Below, piece by piece: positions 20,744 through 32,764 of a stretch of DNA of 64,000 nucleotides. The translations under genes were made by a program, and so were the position numbers. Below the pieces are notes generated by a model that did not search any database, was not told where the DNA came from, and saw only the letters and a list, made by a program, of their open reading frames with translations. The stretch spans positions 62,001-126,000 of the forward strand of contig QRFJ01000375.1 of the NCBI GenBank assembly GCA_006176705.1. The letters run 5' to 3'. How positions within the stretch are numbered: the first letter of the stretch is position 1; every line of letters begins with the position of its first letter. Origin of the DNA: Cocos nucifera (taxonomy: Eukaryota; Streptophyta; Magnoliopsida; Arecales; Arecaceae).

Positions 20744-23700
20744 TATCTATATCCAACCCACTAACCCGTATCCTGGACACTCATAGACTGACTGGACCCA
20801 ACTACAAGAATTGGCTCTCGAACTTCAAAATTATTTTGGATTCTGAGAAGTTGACTCATGTGTTGGAACATAATCCTCCCACCTTACCAGACTGTCCATC
20901 TACTGATCAGAGAGCGTCTCTCAAAAAGTAGACGGATGAAGAAAATAAAGTCAAGTATTACATGTTGGGCTTGATGTCTGATGAGCTTCAGCGCCAACAT
21001 GAAGATATTAAGACTAGCTACCAAATGTTGGCTCACCTGCAAGAGTTGTTTGGTGAATAGAGTCGCATAGCCAAATATCAAGTCACCAAAAGACTATTTA
21101 AGACTCAAATGTATGTGGGTAGTCAGTCCAAGATCATGTCTGATAATGATCAAGAACTTAGAAGAGCTTGAGAAGCTTGGAGTCAAGTTAGATCAGGATC
21201 TGCAGACTGACATAATTCTGCAGTCCTTTACTGATGCATATAGGCAGTTCATCATGAACTACCATATGCATAAACTTCAGAATACCTTGGCTGAGCTCAT
21301 GAATATGCTAGTTTTACTGCTGAGCTTTCTATGAAAGATTCTCAAGGCTCAGTACTTGCTGTGGAGCGGACTTCTTCCAAAAGAAAGTCTTTTGAAAAGA
21401 AGAAGAAGTCCGTGAAGAAGCAAAAGATGGATGGTGGAAAGAAGAAGAAGGCAGAGCCGAAGAAGAAGTCCATTGACAAAGAAAAATATTTTCATTGCAA
21501 CACTTACGGCCATTGGAAGCGGAACTACCCTCTTTACCTGGCCAGCCTAAAGAATAAGAAGGAGGCAAGTCCTTCTAGAGGTATGCTCATTATAGAATCT
21601 AATCTTATAATTTTTTCTGCATCTAGTTGGATGCTTGACTCTGGTTCTAGTGCTCACTTATACACTTCTATGTAGGATCTTGAGGATAGTAGGAGGTTGA
21701 GGGATGGTGAGATGATTCTACACGTCATGAACGGAGCAAGAGTTACTGCTGTGGCCATGAAAACCTATCCTCTACGATTATTGTCAGGATTAGACTTAGT
21801 ACTTAGAGACTATTTTTATGTGCCTGCAGCAAACAGAAATTTGATTTTTATTTTATGTTTAGCATAGGAAGGCTATATAATTAGTTTTCTTAAGAACCAT
21901 TGTAATATTCTTTATGAAAGAAATAAAATTACAAGTGGTTTTCTTATAAATGGTCTCTATCAGTTACATATTGATATTTCTATTTTTAATATAGAGCAAA
22001 ACATGAATGCCATAGGATCAAAGCGACCTAGGGATCATCTAAATGATAGGTATCTTTGGCACCTTAGGCTAGGTCATATAGCTGAAGATAGAGTTAACAA
22101 ATTGGAGATTTGAGTTGTTGAGTCCATTGACTTTCAAGTCATATCTGATTTGTGAATCATGCCTTCATGGCAAAATGACCAAGCTCTCTTTTATGGGACA
22201 TGGAAAAAGGGCCACAGACCTACTTGCCCTAGTATATATTGATGTATGCACTCTATTTTATGTGCCAGTCGGGGGTAATTATATCTACTTCATCATCTTT
22301 ACCAATGATTTATCTCGGTATGGATATGTGTATTTGATGCAACACAAGTCTGAAGCTTTTGAAAAGTTTAAGAAATTCAGACTTGAAGTAGAAAAACAAA
22401 CAAAAAAATCCATTAAGATTCTTCGATTAGATTGAGGAGGCGAATATCTTAGTCAAAAATTTCTAGACTATCTTAAGGATAATGGCATAGTCTCTTAATG
22501 GACTCTATCTGGAATGCCTCAACTTAGTGGAGTTTCAGAATGGAGAAATTGGACCCTATTAGATATGGTTGATCTATGATGAGCTTCATAAACCTTCCTA
22601 AGTTTCTTTGGGGACATAGTCTGTTGATCGCTATATATCTACTAAATAGGATTCCATCTAAAATCGTTCCTACCACATCGTATGAGATATGGCATAGTAA
22701 GAAACTAAGTCTAAGTCATCTCAAAATTTGGGGTTGTCCGGCCCATGTCAAGAGACAATAAGCGGATAAATTAGAGTCTAGGTTCTTTAGAGCTCGATTT
22801 ATTGAATATCCTAAAGAGTCATTAGGATATTATTTCTATCTTTTGAAAGATTACAATGTGATGGTGAGTTGACACACCATCTTTCTTGAAAAATAGTTTA
22901 TTCAAGATGGTGGCATTGAAAGACAAATTAGGCTACAGAAGAAAGTCTCCTAAGAGCCACAAGCCAAGGAACCTATGGAATCCAATCAGATTGAGGCAGT
23001 CCAATCACTACCTCATCCATCTCATAGATTAGAAAAAATTTTTCATCCTCCTGAAAGGTACTTAGGTACTATTTCAGAGAACGTAGAGAAAATATTCCTC
23101 ATAGAAAAAGGGATTCATGGTGATGATCTCAAAACCTATGATGAGGCGATATCAGATATCGACTTTGAGAAATGGTTAGAGGCAATGAAGTCAGAGAACC
23201 AAGTCTAGATCTTGGTAGATTTACCTGAAGGTATAGTACCTATTGGGTGTAAATGGATCTTCAAGACAAAGAGAGGTGTCGATGGAAATGTAGAGACATT
23301 CAAAGCAACGCTCGTAGTGAAAGAATATAGTCAGCACGAAGGCATTGACCATCAAGATACTTTTTCATCAGTAGCCATGCTTAAATCCATCTGCACATTG
23401 CTTGCTGTTGCAGCCTATTTCGATTATGAAATTTGGTAGATGGACGTGAAAACGGTATTCTTAAATAGATATCTTAAGGAAGATATCTATATGGAAGAGC
23501 TGCTGGATTTCACATCTAGTGATGCTAATCATAAGGTCTGCAAGCTGCAAAGATCAATTTATGAACTTAAGCAAGCATCTTAGAGCTGAAATGCTCATTT
23601 CAATGATGTGATCAAATTGTTTGGTTTCATTAAGAACGAGAAGGAGCCCTATGTTTTCAAAAAGGTCAGTGAGAGCGCTGTTGTCTTTTTCGTACTGTAC

Positions 23701-24687
23701 ATGGATGACATCCTCCTTATTGGGAATGATATTTTCATATTGACTACGATCAAAATATGGTTGTCTAAAGAATTCTCCATGAAAGATCTAAGAGAGGCAT
23801 CCTTTGTTCTAGGTTTTAAGGTCTATAGAGATAGACCAAATAGGATGCTGGGTCTCTTACAGAAGATGTACATAGAGGAGGTGTTAAAGAGGTTTAGCAC
23901 GAAAAACTTCAAGAGGGGATTGGTGCCCTTCAGATATGGTGTTTATCTCTCCAAGAAGATGTGTCCCAACACACCTAAGAAGATTGAACGCATGAGCAAC
24001 ATCCTTTATGCTTCAGCAATAGGGAGCCTCATATATGCCATGCTATGTACATGACCTGATATTGCCCATGCTATGAGTGTCACGAGCAGGTATCAGTCGA
24101 ATCCAGATGAAGAGTACTGGACTTCTGTGAAATCTATCCTTAAGTACTTGGGAAGGACTAAGAATATGTTTCTAATCTTTGGTAATGGAGAACTCTAGGT
24201 CTAGGGGTATATAGACTCGGATTTTATATCCGATATAGATGATTGAAAGTCGACATCTATAAGTCTATTTATTTGTTATGGTACTGCTGTCAACTAGAAA
24301 AGTTTCAAGCAGACAGTGATAGCAGATTCCACCATGAAAGTAGAGTACATCGCTATATCGAAAGCTGCAAAGAAGTTATTCTGGTATAAGAAGTTTATCA
24401 CAGAGCTCAAAGTGATGCCATCAAATACCGTCCCTCTGTACTACGATAATAATGGTGCCATAGCCCTAACTAAGGAGCCGAGGTCTCACCAAAAATTCAA
24501 GCATATCGAGCAGTGATACCACCTCATCCATGATTACCTCGAGAAGGAATACGTCGAGGTCAAGAGAGTCAACACTACAGATAATGTGGCTGACCCGCTG
24601 ATAAAGCCATTGAGCCAGCAGAATATCGAAGCCCACCTTAAGAAGATGGGACGTAGATTTGTAGCAAATTGGCTTTTGGTTAAGTGA
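20744..24687 (+). pseudogene. Copia gag-pol polyprotein remnant, element G
   Basis: The whole polyprotein can be followed but is broken in many places. The start codon is ATA (20744) where B has ATG. Visible in order: gag (NWLSNFK; 21113-21334), zinc knuckle YFHCNTYGHWKRNYP with first and last Cys lost (about 21487-21531), protease DSGSSAH (about 21640), GAG-pre-integrase WHLRLGH (about 22059), integrase core (22115-22760), RT N-terminus CKWIFKTKRG (23233), YMDDILLIGND box (23699-23731), RNase H with MKVEYIA (24331) and the end VADPL...NWLLVK-stop. The stop lies six bases before the 3' LTR, in the polypurine region. No function is expected. Confidence 0.85.
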
Positions 24688-24692
24688 GAGTT

Positions 24693-26948
24693 TGTTAGAT
24701 GTGCGTCCTTGAAGCCAGATTGGATATCACTTGTAATAAACTTCTAAGGATAATTTTATAATTTTGACTATAAATTAATAAATAAATTATTTTTCTATCA
24801 TAGTCTATATTTAAAAGTGTCTATGGTATATCCTTTGAGTTAATGGTAACAACAATTCATATTTTCAAAAGTTGAAAATTTAAGACAAATTTTCATAATT
24901 AACTCAAAATACTCCTGACCGTTCGATCATCGCGAGGTTGGTGATTGATCCGAAAGATTGGTATACGATTGCTTTCTTAGGATAGACATGCCTTGAGTCT
25001 ACAATGTGGAGAAACCAAAGTGAGAGTACAAGTACTTGTCAGAGAATGAGGGTACTGAGCATGACCACCTCAAGTAGTCATAAGAAAGTCTACCTTCTCA
25101 TCGATGACTGACTCGATGCTGCAATGATGTGTATGGTTCTTTGACCTGAGGTGCATCGATAGTTTATCTTGAGGGTGTTATAGTTTGACTACACCATAAC
25201 TTGATCTCCTAGCCATTTGGAATCCTGAGGTGTACATTGGCTATAGCATGTTCATTGTAGGAATTTGATTACACCAATAAAGGGATCTATCTACCTCGGT
25301 AGATGAGTAGCCCTATGATAATCATGAGATTGAGTTCTTAAGCCTATGGCTATGGTAGAGTGAAGATGATAGAAAGAGTTTCTATTAGGATTTCACATTG
25401 GACTCGAATCGAATGATTGATTCATATGACGGACATTGAGTTTGACGAGTTTACCTTAATCCTAATTATATCGAGGCTCAAGATAGAAAAATCCAATCAC
25501 ACAGATAACTACACCGAGAGGTTCACTTTCAGTTCTGATGGGTTGCCACCATATACTGCTAGGTGTTACTAGTGGATTTTGGGAGCAATTAGAAAAATTT
25601 TGATGATCAATCATTCTAATTGTATGAATTAGAAAAGTTCTGGTTCATCGAAAGACGTTTCGATGATGTCGATGATGGAGATCATGACATATCCCATTAC
25701 CATACAGAATTGAACCTAGTTGGGTCACACAAATAAGAGTTTGGATCTGGATGTCATCAATTGAGCTAATCCAATTCGATTAATTTGGATTAGATCCAAT
25801 CAGGTTCAAGATAATCGTGCTAGCACACGATTGAGCCTGACATTCTCCTTCTAAAATTTTTTTGATTCATTACAACTAAGTCAAATTTGATTTAACTCAT
25901 TCTTATATTTTTAATGAATTTATTTTCATCAAACTAGAATAAGTCCAGATCAGATTAATTGTAGAAATTAAATCCATTCATAGTCAAATTGGACTAGGGG
26001 ACCTATTTGAGAGAATTGAGGGTCATCTGATCAGATGCTTTTAAAAACTTTTTAGAAAATTATTTTAATCTAATTTTTGGATATGTGATGGAGCATAAAT
26101 TATACATTAGGTGTACCAAATTTCATAATTTTTTGAGGTGTCTAGACTAAGTTATGATAGAGTTTAATTTAGATCAAACTCTTGAGGGAAGAGTCCTAGG
26201 CATAGTGAACTCTTCCTTATCTACTTATGCTGCCACGTTTTAGATTGATTTTTGGTATCAAAATCAGATGGGATCTAGAGATTTTCATGGAGATCAGGTT
26301 CAGGAGTTCCAATGGTCAAGAAAATGAGGATTTTGACCAAAGAGGGACTCTAACTTGGTGCTATGCTATTGTATTAGAACCCATGCACCAAGGCTCTTCA
26401 CGGTAGAAATATTTTTCATATCCAAATGCTACCATTCTAGATATCCCATGCCCCCTCTATCCTCTCTCTCCCTCTCTTCTACATGTCTAAAAAGTTAGGC
26501 ACAAATTTGGAAAGAAGATCCAATCAAATTTGTGAAGAGTTCAACATCTACGCAATGCTGTTCGTGAGACAGACAGGCTACCTTCAGAAATTTTTATTTT
26601 GAAAGACTTCCAGGTCAGATTCAGTTATGATCTTTGGAGAAAAAATTTGTGAGAAGAAGATATCTGGATCATTTCTAAGTGGATACTAGTAGAGGCCAGG
26701 CACATGCGTGGCTCCTTTCAGAACCTCAGAAAATATCAGGATCATCGCAGCATAATCAGATTACCCAAACAAGATATGAAATTAAATTTTGATTTAATTT
26801 TTATTTTAATTTTTAATATTAGATCATCATGATCAGATCTGAGAACTCTTAGATCTGATTGGATCATTTAAAATTTTTTTAGAAAAAGCCATCTCAAATT
26901 TGATCAGATCTGCATGATCCTATGGTGGAAAATAGGGTTTTTCCTTCA
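24693..26948 (+). repeat. 3' LTR of copia G
   Basis: A 2256-bp LTR from TGTTAGATGTGCGTCC to TTTTTCCTTCA, following aagtgagagt (polypurine tract). Confidence 0.9.
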
Positions 26949-27791
26949 GAGACGACCCGATTGTGGACCAAGTCAGCTCGATGGAGGTGAACAGCATGAT
27001 GGCGAACAGTGCATGGGCATGTGAGTGGAAGCCTTTTGATGGGGTTTATAGCCCCTAACTCATGGACCAAGTCTATTCACGGGGTCTATGGAGCTGTTGT
27101 GCTATCTAGCGGTCAGGAGAGCATGCAGGAGCTGATCGGATGGCTATTAAAATAATTAAGGTTTATAAGAAGACCTCCCAACCTAAGAAATATAATGAGT
27201 CTTGAGAAAATCTCTCGGATGGCACAGAGACAAGGCAGAGAGTGCTGGAGTGCTACAGTAGCACCTTTCTGATGGCACAAGGATTGAGAGAGGCTCGACG
27301 GTGCAGCAACCGAGGAGGGTATCTCAGCAAAGAGTGCCAGGGGCATCTCAGGAAGAGCCAAGGGTCTCAGGGAGCTCCAAGATCATCAAAGGAGCCAAGA
27401 GTGTCCTAGAAGAGTGGGGTTTCCTAGGGACAAAGGTTGGGGCTTAATGTAGAGGCTGAGAGGATCGCAGAGTGTCCAGTGATGTCAAGAACCCTAAATC
27501 GATAGATCTATGAGGGAGATCTTCTTAGGATTTCTATGAGAGCATTGTATGGGCGAGTGCTTCTGGATTGAGAGATAGGGTTTGTGAGTTGAGATTGCAT
27601 CTCCTCTATTATTTTTTCTTAGTAGTAAAGTATTGCATGTCTCATGGATGTAGGCACTTTGGGCCAAACCACGTATATGGTTGTGTTCATTTGTCTTCTT
27701 CTATCTTTCCATAGCAACAGGTGGTGCCATATCTCCTACAGGTGATCTCAGGTGGGTGATCCATATTCCATAGTTGACAAATCTACCCTAA
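26949..27791 (+). repeat. Truncated LTR (3' part) of an unidentified element
   Basis: Ends gacaaatctaccctaaca and is followed by a primer-site-like sequence. The segment gtaggcactttgggccaaac followed by cacgtata is typical of the U5 end of many copia LTRs. The left end is cut by the G LTR. It could be the second half of block H or a separate copia LTR. I cannot decide without an alignment. Confidence 0.45.
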
Positions 27792-27810
27792 CAGTTATAT
27801 CAGAGGTAAG
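27792..27810 (+). other. Primer-site remnant (iMet-like)
   Basis: GTTATATCAGAGGTAAG resembles TGGTATCAGAGCC with three changes, directly after an LTR-like end ...CTAACA. Only about 40 further bases can be assigned before the gag of element E in the opposite direction. Confidence 0.5.
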
Positions 27811-27848
27811 AGGAGTCAAGTTGTTTGAAGGGGTTGCTACGGTGGTGG

Positions 27849-29209
27849 TCAAGTTAGAATAAGGGCACAATCAAGGAGGATGCTCTTATGTATAAGAAGA
27901 AGCCAAATGGAGCTCAATGTGAGATGGAGCTCTAGGTGGAGATGGATCAGGCCTGAGACTTTTCTTGGTTGTTCCCTAAGTTGTTTGCCACTCCTTAAGG
28001 TAATTGCCTTCACATGCTCTTTCAGATTCATTTCAGTATTGCTAGGCAATGATCCTTGAGTTCTGTTAGCTACCATATTGGCCAACTATCCCATTTGAAC
28101 TTCCAAGTTCTTAATGATAGCTTGCTGGTTTTGGAAGTTTGCCTTAGTTTCATCCATAAAATCAGTAGTGGCCTTCGTAAGAGTTGCAACCAATTCTTCG
28201 AAGTTAGACTTCTTTTCTTACTATGGAAAATTAGGTGGTCCTCTATTTTGATAATTCTATTATTGATGCTGATTTCCTCAGGAAAAGTTTGGATGGTTCT
28301 TCCAGGCAGGTGTGTAGGTGTTTGAGTATGGATTGTTCTATTGTCTTTCTTGGTTTGCCACATATTGTAGTTGTTCTTATACTGGAGGTATGAATGAGCT
28401 GTCAATCGGGCAATCTTGAGTAGCATGTTGTCCAGTTCACATCTCATAGGTCTGCACACGAGTATTAATAACATTAATAGACAAATGATCTAATTTTTTG
28501 AAAATAGTGTCTATCTTTTCATTGAGTGTAGTAATAGCATCTATCTCATGAACCCCAGCAGGCCTCCTCGCCATGTTCCTCTCATTGGGCCATTGGTAAT
28601 TGTTGTTGGCCCTTTCCTCCACAAGATCATAGGCCTCATCAAGTGACTTCTCCATCAATGAACCTCCAGCAGTAGCATCAATATTAATTCTAGTATGGTT
28701 ATTCAATCCATTGTAGAAGGTTTGCATAACCAACCATTTAGGTAGCCCATGGTGCAGACACCTCCTAAGCAGATCCTTAAACCTTTCTCAAGCTTCATAT
28801 AAGGTCTCCATAATGAATTGCATGAAGGTTTGGATGTCAGTCCTTAATTTGGCAATCTTAGCAGGTGGAAAGAATTTTTCCAAAAATTTTTATGCTAATC
28901 ATTCCATGTGGTGATCAAGCCAGCAAGAAGAGATTGTAACCATGCTCTAGCCTTGTCTCTAAGTGAAAATGGGAACAATCTTAGACGAATTGCATCATCT
29001 TACACTCCATTCTGCTTAAGGGTATCACATATCTTCAAGAAGTTTACAATGTGTGCATTAGGGTCATCATTGGGCAATCCTCCAAACTGAACTATTGTTT
29101 GGATCATTTGGATCAAAGCAGGCTTGATCTCAAAGTTGTTTGCCCGCACAGGTGGTCTTTTGATGCTAGATGAAGCTCCATTTATGATAGGCAAGGCATA
29201 ATCCCGCAA
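27849..29209 (-). pseudogene. Athila-like gypsy gag, element E
   Basis: Capsid protein remnant in three frames. Order from 29209: an IQTIVQFGGLPNDDPNAHI motif, the retrotransposon gag core (RLRLFPFSLRDKARAWL; about 28980), ERFKDLLRRCLHHGL (about 28780), the FYNGLNNHTR and ATAGGSLMEKSLDEAYDLVE motifs (28437-28733), a zinc-knuckle area, and the C-terminal phrase VKAITLRSGKQL (about 28000) seen at the gag end of Athila-type elements. Several nonsense codons. Protease and pol are absent: the element is cut near 27849. Confidence 0.8.
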
Positions 29210-30530
29210 TGCCTAGGATTTCTCTCTAATAACCTCATTATTTCCTACTACAATATGTGCCATTTCTACTTGTCTTTTGATGCTAGATCAACTTCTCTTC
29301 TTGTATCTTCAGCCATTTCTACTTTTGCCTCAGATTCTTTCTCTTCTCTGATGGGTTTTCTATTTTGTCTATAGGTGCAATCAATTTCTTGACTTGAAAT
29401 AGGGTTTGATTACATTCTCACAAGTTGATCCGATTTTCTTTTCCAAGTTGCAATTTTGAAAGATTATTATTTTTTTTCTTAAAGAGAAGAGACAAGAAGA
29501 ATGAGAGATAGAAAAGAAAAGAGTTCTAAAGATGAGTCCTAAAGAGTCCTAAATCTAGAGATGAAAGAGAAGAGTGTTTTAATTAGATTTAAATTTTAAT
29601 GGCAAACAAGTTAGCACAAAATGAACTATCTATCCTAGGATTAATCTAGATCTAGATAGCTTCTAACTGTTCTAAGACCGCCTTCAAGCACTCCAAGCCC
29701 AAAACTGACAAACTCTCTCGGCTAGGTAAGTGTAAGATATGAAAGATCCCCTACTTGTTGGTTTTCTTAGACACCAACTGAGTTGCCTAGGTCAGACAAT
29801 GGAACCAATTGAAAACCATCTTCTTAAACCACTTGCCTTAGACACCGAGCAGCTAATCAATCCAAACCCAGTCTAACTCTAGGGCTTTCTTATCCTATTA
29901 AGCTCGAATATCCTAGGGCCAATGTCTAATTGATTTTAGATTAAGGTCTAGGTTATGCAAAATGAAAGATGTGATTTTTGGGCTAAGGAAGGGTGATCAA
30001 ATTCCCACCTTATCTGATTAATGGGTTAAGTGCCCTTAAAGTTAATTATAGAGATGCAATGCAAAGAAACAAGATGTCCAATCAAGTTAATTTCTTTTAA
30101 AAAAAATATTTTTGGTTATGCTATATTAGTTAAGTATTATGAAATGTCAATATTATTTTATTATTTTTTAATTAATTTTTTATTTTTTATTTTTTTGAAG
30201 ATTTTGCAAAAAAGTAAGTTTAAGTGATTAAGTCTAAAAAAAATCAATAAGCTATAAAAAGCAGTAAATTATTTTAAACTATAAAAAGCAAGAAATATCT
30301 AAGAATAATAAGTAGTAAGTTAATTATACAAAATAAAATAATTATTAAACAATGCAATTAAAATAATCTAGCTAGAAAGCATAGAGATCTACCATATATA
30401 AAAAATTTAAAGCAAGAAATAAAAATTGAAAAGCAGTAAAGTATATAATTTTTTTTAAATATTCAAAAAATAATAAAGAAAATGTTAGATTACTAGTAAA
30501 ATCAACTATTCTTGATATTAAAGTTTCATT
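29210..30530 (-). other. Leader of gypsy element E
   Basis: Untranslated leader, AT-rich, with the same 'cttagacacc' block (about 29640-29940) as the leaders of C and D and a poly-A/T tract near 30100-30200. The short plus-strand reading frame at 30030-30227 is low complexity and is not a gene. Confidence 0.5.
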
Positions 30531-30547
30531 CTCCGACAATGGTGCCA
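30531..30547 (-). other. Primer-binding site of element E (tRNA-Asp-like)
   Basis: Minus strand TGGCACCATTGTCGGAG, close to the tRNA-Asp primer TGGCGCCGTTGCCGGGG used by Athila/Tat elements. Confidence 0.75.
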
Positions 30548-30560
30548 AAAACTTAATAGC

Positions 30561-32520
30561 CTATTTTGCAAGTGCACGATATCACTCTACTAATATAATA
30601 ATGAATAAGAGATCATTCCCACGAGGACTGAGTTTAATTACCAAAAATGAACGCTGATTCCACTAATATCTGAACGATCGAAATTGAATGATAATAGAAA
30701 CTAAAGCTATAATTAACTCTAAAGAACTCAATGAAAGTTGAATCAAAATTTGATTGATAAAGCACTTGGGTATATTTGATTTCACTTGGACCAATTATCA
30801 ATTTCAGATATTCAGATTAATAATCCAAATTTAATTATTAATGCAAGGATCAATAACCCTAAATTATTTAATAATCTCTCTTGAGACTTATTAAAAATAT
30901 TAATTAAAATCTATAATCTATTTTTCAATAGTAAAATAGATTTCAATTAGTTCATTAAGTACAATGATTATTTTCAAGATCCCACAGGTCAAATCTTCTG
31001 CTCCCTCTCCAATTATTATTCCTATGATACTTATTATTAACTCCAATTTATAATCTTCCTTCCCAGTACCAATTATAAATCAAAATCAATCAAGTACCAA
31101 AGATAATAATACATAAAATCATTGAGTGCAAATAACAAGCAATTGCATTAACAAAAATAATTAATACATGATCTAAAATTGAAATCGAATCTAAGTTGCA
31201 TCAGGTACCCTAGCTAGAAATTTAGCTATTCGTCGTATCAAAATCAAACTCAAGTTTACTTGAATAAAAATTCAAAATCATCCTAACAATGAGTTCTAGA
31301 AAATAAATTCAAAATAGATAAGAAAAAAAATTAAAAACTCCGAAGGAACTGTAGAGCCGAATGAATCCTCTCTTCAAATCTTCCTGATGCTCCAAACTCT
31401 CCTTGCTTGATTTCCAGCTTTCAAAGATGATTCTTTTTTTCTTTATTTTTCTTCTTTTCTTTTGAATGTGTTCTAGGATTCTTAAATAGGGCTAGGTCTA
31501 AGGTTAAGATGGTATTTTCTTCATGATTTTATTCTATGTATAATTCTTTTTATTTGGTATAGAATCTCTCCTCCTTTGGATAAGCTTCAAGCAACCACCA
31601 GCCATCTACTCCTTATGCTGCCCAATTTTTTTTCATTTTATTCTGATTTCCATGGTAAAAGAAGGAAAGAAGGCATAGTTAATTAGAGGAGAAGGATTCC
31701 TTCCTTCTTTAGCCTTTCTGGGTCCATAAAATCTCCAAAATAAAGTAAGATTTTAGCTGCCCAAATCAGGTTTTCTAAGAATTAGTCCCAATTCTTTTCA
31801 AGTTTGCTCCTCATGCAGAATTAGTTTGGATTCTCATTTTTTTTTTTCATTTAATTTTTTACAAGATAGCTCCTTGCTATCCAAAATTTGTTGTCATATT
31901 AGGTCTCTGTGCCAAGAAAAACTAGGAAGAATCGGGTGTATCGAGTGTTTCTCATTATGTCTAACATTGTTACCAAATTCAACCTACTGTAGCCACCTCA
32001 TCTGGAATCCAAATTTGATTTTGTAAATTATGTTCCTTTTTTTCTTCTCTTAGAATTCTGTAAAATTTGGTCTTGCTCAATTTGGAGTCCTGTAGCTTAT
32101 CTTTTAGGAATCCTCATGCTGAAGTATCTAAAATTTAGATTGGTTGACTAGATGAGAGAGATTAACTGCTTGATTTATTTTCTACATCTTTGATTTCTTT
32201 ACTTGGCTGATGATGCCAAAAAGAATGAGGTGTGGGGTCCATTGATATCTTGGTCTGGTTATTCTACTTCGAGATGAACTCTAATTTTGATGCACGACCC
32301 TAATGACTCTAGATGATAGACCCTACTGAATTGGACTCAACCAATTTTACTTAATTTTGATCTTTAAACATGGTTAAGACCAATTAGGTGTGACCTAGCT
32401 CAATTACCTGCAATTAACATAAAACATATCAGGTTCTTACTTTTGTTTAGTTAATTATTATACCAATTTCATCAAAATCATTAAAACTAATAATGATTAC
32501 TATAAAAATGCAACACATCA
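30561..32520 (-). repeat. 5' LTR of gypsy element E
   Basis: About 1.95 kb. The minus-strand start is TGATGTGTTGCATTTTTATAG at 32520. The inner edge is not a clean CA and is placed within about 15 bases of 30561. The right edge abuts a fragment of copia leader, so E inserted into a copia element that has otherwise been lost here. No partner LTR in the window. Confidence 0.65.
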
Positions 32521-32764
32521 CTAGTCATAATGGTTATGACTAACCTTGTGGCATTGATTAGCTCGAATTGTTAGTCACCTCAAACTAAAATTGGATCGAT
32601 CCAATCAGCTCAGTAAGTATGATCAGTGGGAGGAATATGTCTTTAAGTCATTGTGAATGCATTTACTTTGTGTAGCTCCCAATTAAAGACCACCAGTTAT
32701 ATCTTCTAAACTTAACTTAGACACCGACTTGTCTGATCATAATGGATTGGATTAGCCTACCATG
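32521..32764 (-). repeat. Fragment of copia (A/B/F/G family) leader
   Basis: A 240-bp piece homologous to 58070-58320 of element B (shared phrases: ttatgactaacc, gggttagctcg/gattagctcg, ggaggaatatg, cttagacacc). It lies between the LTR of E and a truncated D-type LTR. It is the only trace of a fifth member of the copia family. Confidence 0.75.

Larger units (their letters stand above)
16606..26948 (+). mobile_element. Copia element G (10.3 kb, degenerate)
   Basis: Full LTR-to-LTR copia element of the same family as A, B and F but on the plus strand. 5' LTR 16606-18848, iMet-type primer site, 1.9-kb leader, polyprotein remnant 20744-24687, polypurine tract, 3' LTR 24693-26948. Many nonsense codons and frameshifts, most of them C-to-T or G-to-A changes, make it the oldest-looking copy. 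The five bases on each side (TAGCC left, GAGAC right) do not match, and the flanking sequences belong to different elements. Confidence 0.9.

Noticed and set aside
28056..28325. 89-codon plus-strand frame
   Set aside because: It is the complement of the gypsy gag of element E, which has the recognisable motifs on the minus strand.
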